Origin: a bacterium
GTDB lineage: Bacteria; Verrucomicrobiota; Kiritimatiellia; UBA8416
Assembly: GCA_020048935.1 (NCBI GenBank)
Contig: JAIFLS010000190.1
Span: forward strand, 1 to 10,474
DNA: 10,474 bases
Direction: 5' to 3'
Shown here: positions 5,989 to 10,474 of the stretch, in pieces
Layout: each line of letters opens with the position of its first letter
How positions within the stretch are numbered: the stretch's first letter is position 1
Made by a program: the position numbers and the translations under genes
Notes under the pieces: model-generated
Told to the model about the DNA's origin: nothing
Databases searched by the model: none
What the model saw: only the letters and a program-made list of their open reading frames with translations

Positions 5989-8900
5989 ATGATGGAGCTT
6001 CGATATGCAGCGGCATCGATCGGTATCGCGACAGTATTCTCACTGTCGGCTTGCCCGGTCTTCGCGCAGGCGGTGCAGGATGATGACAGCTTGTTTGCCC
6101 AGGAGGAAATGACGATCACCGATACGGTGGCAGGTAAATTACCTGCTGCTGAAGGCAGTGGTGACTCGGATTTCCTGAACGAACTTTTTGGTGAGGAAAA
6201 GGTTGTGCTGCCCGAGGATCTCGGGGCGGCAGTGGAGGCCCTGCCGCTGGAAGGCCTGCCCGCCGGGGATGCAGCGCAACCGGTAACTCCGGAAGTCGTG
6301 CCCGAGAGCCTGGATGCCGTGGTCGAGGGTATCGCAGCGAAACCCGCGGCGGATATAGATGCCTTTCCTTTGGAAAAGGGGTTTGATGCGGATGCCGTGC
6401 TGGGTGAAATGCTGGAGATGGGCGATAGCACCGCGGTAGCCGAAATCGCCACAGGCGGGGATACCAATACTCCCGTACCGGCGGTAGATACCGCGGCCGC
6501 CAAGGGCGACGATCTTGATGCTATGTTGGGTGAGATGGTTGCCGCAGAGCCGGACGCCGTTTCAGGCGATGCCGGTGCTGTTGCCGAGGTTGCGCCGGTA
6601 GTTGCGGTGGCAGAGCCGGTGGTTGCCGAGGTTGAGCCGGTGGTTGCGGTGGCAGAGCCGGTGGTCGCCGAGGTTGAGCCGGTGGTTGCGGTGGCAGAGC
6701 CGGTGGTCGCCGAGGTTGAGCCGGTGGTTGCCGTGGCAGAGCCGGTGGTCGCCGAGGTTGAGCCGGTGGTTGCGGTGGCAGAGCCGGTGGTTGCCGAGGT
6801 TGAGCCGGTGGTTGCGGTGGCAGAGCCGGTGGTTGCGGAACCGGTTGCCGTAGCGGCAACGGACGACTTGGGCTTCCTGTTCGATGCCCCGCCTGCTTTG
6901 GCACAGCCTGATCCGGTCGCTGAAGCGCCAGTGGTTGCTGAAGTTACTGAGGAGAAGGGGGCTCCCGCCGCAGATACTCTCGATTCCCTTTTTGGTGAGA
7001 CTCCTGTTGCTGTAGCAGACCCCGCTCCTGTTGCTGTAGCTGAACCGGCTGTGGTTGCTGTAGCAGACCCCGCTCCTGTTGCTGTAGCTGAACCGGCTGT
7101 GGTTGCAGGGGATGACTTGGACGCCTTGATCAGTGGATTGGCTGGCGAGGCCGAGGGCGTTGCCCCCGTCGCGGAAGTGGCTCCTGAGACTCCGGCAGTC
7201 GCGGAAGTGACTCCTGAGACTCCGGCCGTCGCGGAAGTGACTCCTGAGGCTCCGGCCGTCGCGGAAGTGGCTCCAGTCGACGATGATCCCATGGCTTTAG
7301 GCGATGATATTTTCAAGTCTTTGGCGAAAGTTGGCAAAAAAGACATCCGGAAGTCACCACCATCCGTGAAGGCCCCGGGGGTGGCCGCTGACCCTTTCGT
7401 TGATGCGCTGTCGCAACCGGCCACACCTGTTGCCGAGTCTGTGGCAGCGCCATCTGAGATCGATGCTCCTGCTGCCGAGCCTGTGGCAGCGCCAGCAGAA
7501 GTCGATATTCCTGTTACCGAGCCTGTGGCAGTGACAGCAGACGTCGATGATCTTTTTGCCGTGCCTGTGGCTGTACCAGCCGAAGTCGATGCTCCTGCTG
7601 CCGAGCCTGTTGCAGAGCCCGTCTCGGTCGATGCTCCTATTGCGGAGCCCGCTGTGGCAGCGCCAGCCGAAGTCCCGTTCTCGCTCGATGATTTTGTTGC
7701 TGCCGAGTCTGGTGAGAATTCCAAGGCCGCACCGGTCGAGGTGGGCGGGGCTCCGAAACGTGATCTGCCTACGGGGGCGGCGGCTTTTGAGGAGGCTGAA
7801 CGCCTGAAGAGGGTGGCACGGGAATATCATGCCACCAGTGCACTGGACAGTGCCAAGAATGCATTGCGTCAGAGGGATTACCCGCGCGCAATTCTGATGT
7901 ACAATCAGGCATTGGCTAACCTGCCTCCCCGTCCCGATATGGAGCCGGTAATCGCCGAAGCTCGCAAGGGGCGTGGTGCCGCCTACTACCTGCAGGCACT
8001 GTCGCTGGAACGCATGGAGGACTACGAGAAGGCGAAAATCGCAGCCGAGAGTGCGGTGAAGGACGGCTACGTGCGCGCCGAGGAAACCGTCTCCCGTATC
8101 AAGAGCAAGATCGATGCACCGCCCACTGTGGCCCCTCCTTCGGCAACACACCGGTGGCGCGAAGAGGATTACCAGAAGACGCAGTCACAAGTAAAAGAGT
8201 TCCTGAAGCGCGGTCGCGAAGCCTATTTGACCGGGGAATATGATCGCGCGATCCTGGCGTTTGAATCCGTGCTGGCCCGTGACCCGGAGAACAAGGAAGC
8301 CACCCGGTTGATGAATTCAGCCGCGAACAAGCAATACGACCGTTCCTCGATGGAGCTGAATGCGACGGCAGCCCGCATGGTGGCGACGGTGCGCGATACG
8401 TGGAACCCACGGCATTATGGCTTGCACGAGACCCCGATCGAGGCGCAGACCGGCGGCACAACCAAGGTCACCGGGGATGAGGAGGCTAAACGTGCCGCTG
8501 TCCTGGATAAGATGAGCAAGATCCGGATTCCGGAAGTCGATTTCCGGCAGGCGAATATACGTGATGTCGTCAAATTCCTCTTTGAGCAGAGTGTCGAGTT
8601 TGATCCGGCGCCAAACCCCGCCGATCGCAAGGGTGTCACCATCATTCTCAAGTTGGACGGGGATTCGGGTACAACGGCCGCCGCACCTGTCGAAACTGGA
8701 GGCGGCTTCGATTTTGGTGCCCCGGTTGCGGCTGCTCCAGGGGCTGCGAACGAGACGCTGGTGACGTTCAGTGCGCTGGATATCACCTTGAAGGATGCCC
8801 TGGATTATTCGGTTGATATCGCCAAACTCAAGTACCTTATTCGTGGCAGTGCCGTGATGGTGATGCCTGCCAATGAGGCCGGCGGCAAGATCGAACACCG

Positions 8901-10200
8901 GATGTACGATGTGCTTCCTTCCGCCATCACGCGTTTACGCGAGTTAAGCACAGCCGTGACTTCAGGCGGGAGCAATGCGCGCCGTGGCGGTGGAAATGAT
9001 TTCATCGTGATGGAGGGTTCGAGCAATGCTGGGAGTGGCGAAGAGGTCGACCTCAAGGAATTCTTCAAGGAAATGGGCGTCGAATGGCCCAATAAATCCC
9101 AGATCAAATTCGTCAGCGGTCTGGGCAAGCTCGTTGTCGCGAACACACTGGAGAACCTGACGGTCTTCGAGAAGGTGCTCTCGATATTGAATGTCGTCCC
9201 TTACCAGATCGAAATCGAGGCCCGCTTCATCGAAGTGGCCCAGACCGATGTGGATTCGCTGGGACTCGAGTGGCTGTTGAACGACAATTGGGAGATTGCC
9301 CAGAAGAAGGGGGCGGATGGTACGCCCCTAGGTTCACGCGAGCGAATCGAGATGACCGCGAATTCCGGCACCGGCGGTTTTACAGCGGGTAATCGTTTCC
9401 TGTCGAGTGCCGGCGTGGGAGTCAATGCAAGCAAGATGACGGACACGGTCGCCAGCATCAGCGGGGTCTTGACCAATCCTGAGTTGACGCTTGTCCTGCA
9501 CGCGCTGGAGCAGAGCGGTCACACCGATCTGTTGTCCGCACCCAAGATCACGACGCAATCGGGACAAGCCGCGACAATCAAGGTCGTCACGGAATACATA
9601 TACCCGACCGAGTTCGAGACCTCGGGTATCGGCGGAAACAATAACACGACGACCACAGGAAACAACAATGGCGGCGGTGTTGTCGGTGCCGTCGTGACCC
9701 CGAGCGAGTTCGCTACGCGCGAGGTGGGTGTCATCCTGGAGGTAACCCCGGAAGTCAGTCCGGAAGGACAGATGATCAGCCTGAGTCTTTCGCCTGAAGT
9801 GGTTTCGGAACCAACTTGGCGTAACTACGGTTCGAGCTACACGTCTTACGATCCGCAAGGAAACCCGGTCGTTCAGCAATTGAACATGGAGCAGCCCTTC
9901 TTTCATACCCGTAAGCTGACGACGAACCTGTTGATCTACAATGGGGCGACGGTGGTGATGGGCGGGATGATAACGGAAGTGCGCAACATGGTCGATGACC
10001 AGGTTCCGCTGCTGGGTGACGTTCCTCTGATCGGGCGCCTGTTCCGCAGCAAGTATGAATCCAGCGAGAAGCGCAACCTGCTGATCTTCGTGACAGCGCG
10101 GCTGGTGGATCCGTCGGGACGTGCGCTGGATAAGGAGCGCTTCGGGGTTGACAAGAGCATTGCCGAACGGATTGTGGCTGCCGACCAACCCAGCAACTGA
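5989..10200 (+). CDS. Type IV pilus outer-membrane secretin (PilQ/Amuc_1098-like) with a giant repeat-bearing N-terminal extension
   Basis: A 1403-residue outer-membrane pore protein. Domains in order: signal peptide (1-26, cleavage after 'VFA', or lipidation at C22 in 'LSAC'); a low-complexity Pro/Val/Ala/Glu/Asp-rich region (about 30-590) with tandem repeats and recurrent 'DDLDxLFGE'-like motifs; TPR-type helical repeats (about 594-710 and 724-785, for example 'LRQRDYPRAILMYNQAL' and 'GEYDRAILAFESVLARDPEN'); an N0/STN-like domain (845-960); a second ring-forming domain (about 965-1070); and the secretin core (1072-1373). The core has 'EIEARFIEV', 'LSAPKITTQSGQAATIKV' and the hallmark 'VPLLGDVPLIGRLFR' near 1339-1353. 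No AMIN peptidoglycan-binding domain, usual in PilQ, is recognisable. The C-terminal half is what a normal secretin needs. The N-terminal extension is unusual in length and would lie in the periplasm. It would work with the upstream PilM-PilN, Amuc_1100-like and Amuc_1099-like proteins. Confidence 0.92.
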   Translation: MMELRYAAASIGIATVFSLSACPVFAQAVQDDDSLFAQEEMTITDTVAGKLPAAEGSGDSDFLNELFGEEKVVLPEDLGAAVEALPLEGLPAGDAAQPVTPEVVPESLDAVVEGIAAKPAADIDAFPLEKGFDADAVLGEMLEMGDSTAVAEIATGGDTNTPVPAVDTAAAKGDDLDAMLGEMVAAEPDAVSGDAGAVAEVAPVVAVAEPVVAEVEPVVAVAEPVVAEVEPVVAVAEPVVAEVEPVVAVAEPVVAEVEPVVAVAEPVVAEVEPVVAVAEPVVAEPVAVAATDDLGFLFDAPPALAQPDPVAEAPVVAEVTEEKGAPAADTLDSLFGETPVAVADPAPVAVAEPAVVAVADPAPVAVAEPAVVAGDDLDALISGLAGEAEGVAPVAEVAPETPAVAEVTPETPAVAEVTPEAPAVAEVAPVDDDPMALGDDIFKSLAKVGKKDIRKSPPSVKAPGVAADPFVDALSQPATPVAESVAAPSEIDAPAAEPVAAPAEVDIPVTEPVAVTADVDDLFAVPVAVPAEVDAPAAEPVAEPVSVDAPIAEPAVAAPAEVPFSLDDFVAAESGENSKAAPVEVGGAPKRDLPTGAAAFEEAERLKRVAREYHATSALDSAKNALRQRDYPRAILMYNQALANLPPRPDMEPVIAEARKGRGAAYYLQALSLERMEDYEKAKIAAESAVKDGYVRAEETVSRIKSKIDAPPTVAPPSATHRWREEDYQKTQSQVKEFLKRGREAYLTGEYDRAILAFESVLARDPENKEATRLMNSAANKQYDRSSMELNATAARMVATVRDTWNPRHYGLHETPIEAQTGGTTKVTGDEEAKRAAVLDKMSKIRIPEVDFRQANIRDVVKFLFEQSVEFDPAPNPADRKGVTIILKLDGDSGTTAAAPVETGGGFDFGAPVAAAPGAANETLVTFSALDITLKDALDYSVDIAKLKYLIRGSAVMVMPANEAGGKIEHRMYDVLPSAITRLRELSTAVTSGGSNARRGGGNDFIVMEGSSNAGSGEEVDLKEFFKEMGVEWPNKSQIKFVSGLGKLVVANTLENLTVFEKVLSILNVVPYQIEIEARFIEVAQTDVDSLGLEWLLNDNWEIAQKKGADGTPLGSRERIEMTANSGTGGFTAGNRFLSSAGVGVNASKMTDTVASISGVLTNPELTLVLHALEQSGHTDLLSAPKITTQSGQAATIKVVTEYIYPTEFETSGIGGNNNTTTTGNNNGGGVVGAVVTPSEFATREVGVILEVTPEVSPEGQMISLSLSPEVVSEPTWRNYGSSYTSYDPQGNPVVQQLNMEQPFFHTRKLTTNLLIYNGATVVMGGMITEVRNMVDDQVPLLGDVPLIGRLFRSKYESSEKRNLLIFVTARLVDPSGRALDKERFGVDKSIAERIVAADQPSN
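6601..6846 (+). repeat. 42-bp in-frame tandem repeat in the secretin gene (5 full copies plus a partial)
   Basis: Five full units start at 6601, 6643, 6685, 6727 and 6769, followed by a partial unit from 6811. Each encodes the 14 residues VAVAEPVVAEVEPV, itself two related heptads ending in E-P-V. Units 1 and 5 are identical, units 2 and 3 are identical, and the remaining differences are synonymous (GTT/GTC, GCG/GCC). A degenerate half-unit lies just upstream (about 6580-6600). Confidence 0.95.
7006..7101 (+). repeat. 48-bp direct tandem duplication in the secretin gene
   Basis: Two identical units, 7006-7053 and 7054-7101, each encode 16 residues (VAVADPAPVAVAEPAV). Codon choice (GTT GCT GTA GCA/GCT) differs clearly from the GTG/GCG-rich 42-bp array upstream, so this array arose separately. 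Confidence 0.9.
7168..7275 (+). repeat. 30-bp tandem repeat in the secretin gene (about 3.6 copies)
   Basis: Units start at 7168, 7198, 7228 and 7258 (partial). Each encodes ten residues of the form VAEV[AT]PE[TA]PA. The units are nearly identical at the DNA level and keep the reading frame. Confidence 0.88.
7429..7674 (+). repeat. Degenerate Pro/Ala/Val repeat tract in the secretin gene, about 42-bp period
   Basis: Residues 481-562 contain several diverged copies of an 'AEPVAAPAEVDxP' theme at roughly 14-residue spacing. Copies vary in length and sequence, and one is interrupted by a 'DVDDLFAVP' motif. This looks like an older array of the same kind as the sharp repeats upstream. Confidence 0.6.
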
Positions 10201-10211
10201 AACAGGCGCTG

Positions 10212-10474
10212 ATGGCTGATACAAGACTGCTGCTTGTGGATGGACTGGCGGGTGCGTACCGTTTTTTCCATGCCATTCGCGGGCTGAATACGCAGGCGGG
10301 CGAGCCGGTCAATGCGGTGTTTGGTTTCGTGCGCATGATGCAGATGCTTGATCGCGCCTGGAAACCGACGCACCGGGCGGTTGTCTTCGATGGGGGGACG
10401 CCGCCTGCGCGCCTTGCCCTGGTGCCCGACTACAAGGCCCATCGCAAGCCGATGCCCGATGCACTCAGGGAACA
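10212..10474 (+). CDS. polA: DNA polymerase I or 5'-3' exonuclease, N-terminal part (3' truncated by the window edge)
   Basis: The frame is open from ATG 10212 to the window end, giving 87 residues. It reads as the start of the FEN-like 5'-3' exonuclease domain of PolA: 'LLLVDG' with a metal-binding Asp at D10, 'AYRFFHAIRGL', 'AGEPVNAVFGFVRMM', 'KPTHRAVVFDG' with the second metal-binding Asp at D60, and 'DYKAHRKPMPDALRE'. These blocks follow the order and spacing of E. coli PolA residues up to about 90. It removes 5' flaps or primers in replication and repair if the family role holds. The window does not show whether the polymerase domain follows, so a stand-alone exonuclease is possible. It starts 11 bases after the secretin stop with only a weak ribosome site, so it may be co-transcribed with the pilus-like operon although functionally unrelated. 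Confidence 0.9.
   Translation, partial: MADTRLLLVDGLAGAYRFFHAIRGLNTQAGEPVNAVFGFVRMMQMLDRAWKPTHRAVVFDGGTPPARLALVPDYKAHRKPMPDALRE

Noticed and set aside
6521..6904. Minus-strand Pro/Arg/Gln repeat peptide (127 codons) and a plus-strand Trp/Arg repeat peptide (6602-6853)
   Set aside because: Both are off-frame readings of the 42-bp tandem array. Their periodicity comes from the DNA repeat, and the sense frame is the one where changes are synonymous.
6601..7275. CRISPR-like reading of the repeat arrays
   Set aside because: The units are contiguous with no unique spacers, keep a reading frame, and sit inside a gene with a clear secretin core.
5958..7724. Long minus-strand open frame (588 codons) rich in Ser, Thr, Ala and Gly opposite the secretin extension
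   Set aside because: It is a mirror of the GTN/GCN/GAN/CCN-rich repeats, which yield no stops on the opposite strand. It has no sensible start context or domain, and the sense frame has a signal peptide, ribosome site and secretin core.

Overview
The window is one strand of tightly packed, GC-rich, Gram-negative-type coding sequence. Every supported gene is on the + strand and there are no RNA genes, insertion sequences or CRISPR arrays. The gene content points to the PVC superphylum (Verrucomicrobiota, Kiritimatiellota or Lentisphaerota). The central five genes match in order and architecture the pilus-like locus known from Akkermansia muciniphila as Amuc_1102 to Amuc_1098. Calcium-binding 'DxDGDGMxDxWE' segments of the kind found here are also common in these phyla. 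These are recognitions from memory of family features; no alignment was run.

Layout. (1) 3-701 and 706-1377: the 3' end of a LolC/LolE (FtsX-fold) permease gene, then a complete LolD-type ATPase, forming an inner-membrane lipoprotein-release or related ABC exporter. (2) 1378-1528: a T-rich intergenic gap, the likely promoter and leader of the next operon. (3) 1529-5906: four closely spaced or overlapping genes. They are an exported beta-rich protein (Amuc_1102-like), a PilM-PilN fusion, an Amuc_1100-like single-pass protein with a PilN/PilO-type layout, and an Amuc_1099-like single-pass protein with a four-cysteine ribbon and a calcium-type repeat. (4) 5907-5988: a short gap with an imperfect hairpin across the preceding stop codon and a strong ribosome binding site. 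(5) 5989-10200: a very large (1403 aa) type IV pilus secretin. About 560 residues of Pro/Val/Ala/Glu-rich, repeat-bearing, probably disordered sequence precede its TPRs and secretin core. (6) 10212 to the window end: the N-terminus of a PolA-type 5'-3' exonuclease or DNA polymerase I.

How the genes fit together: PilM (cytoplasmic, actin-like) joined to PilN, the Amuc_1100-like and Amuc_1099-like bitopic proteins, and the secretin would form the inner-membrane platform, periplasmic connector and outer-membrane pore of a type IV pilus-like or type II secretion-like machine. No pilin, motor ATPase (PilB/PilT) or PilC is present in the window, so those parts must lie elsewhere or be absent.

The least ordinary features are the secretin's N-terminal extension and the PilM-PilN fusion. 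The extension has tandem repeats of three different periods and a recurrent short acidic/hydrophobic motif spaced through it. The fusion keeps, at its junction, the INLxP-type peptide that in other bacteria docks separate PilN onto PilM.
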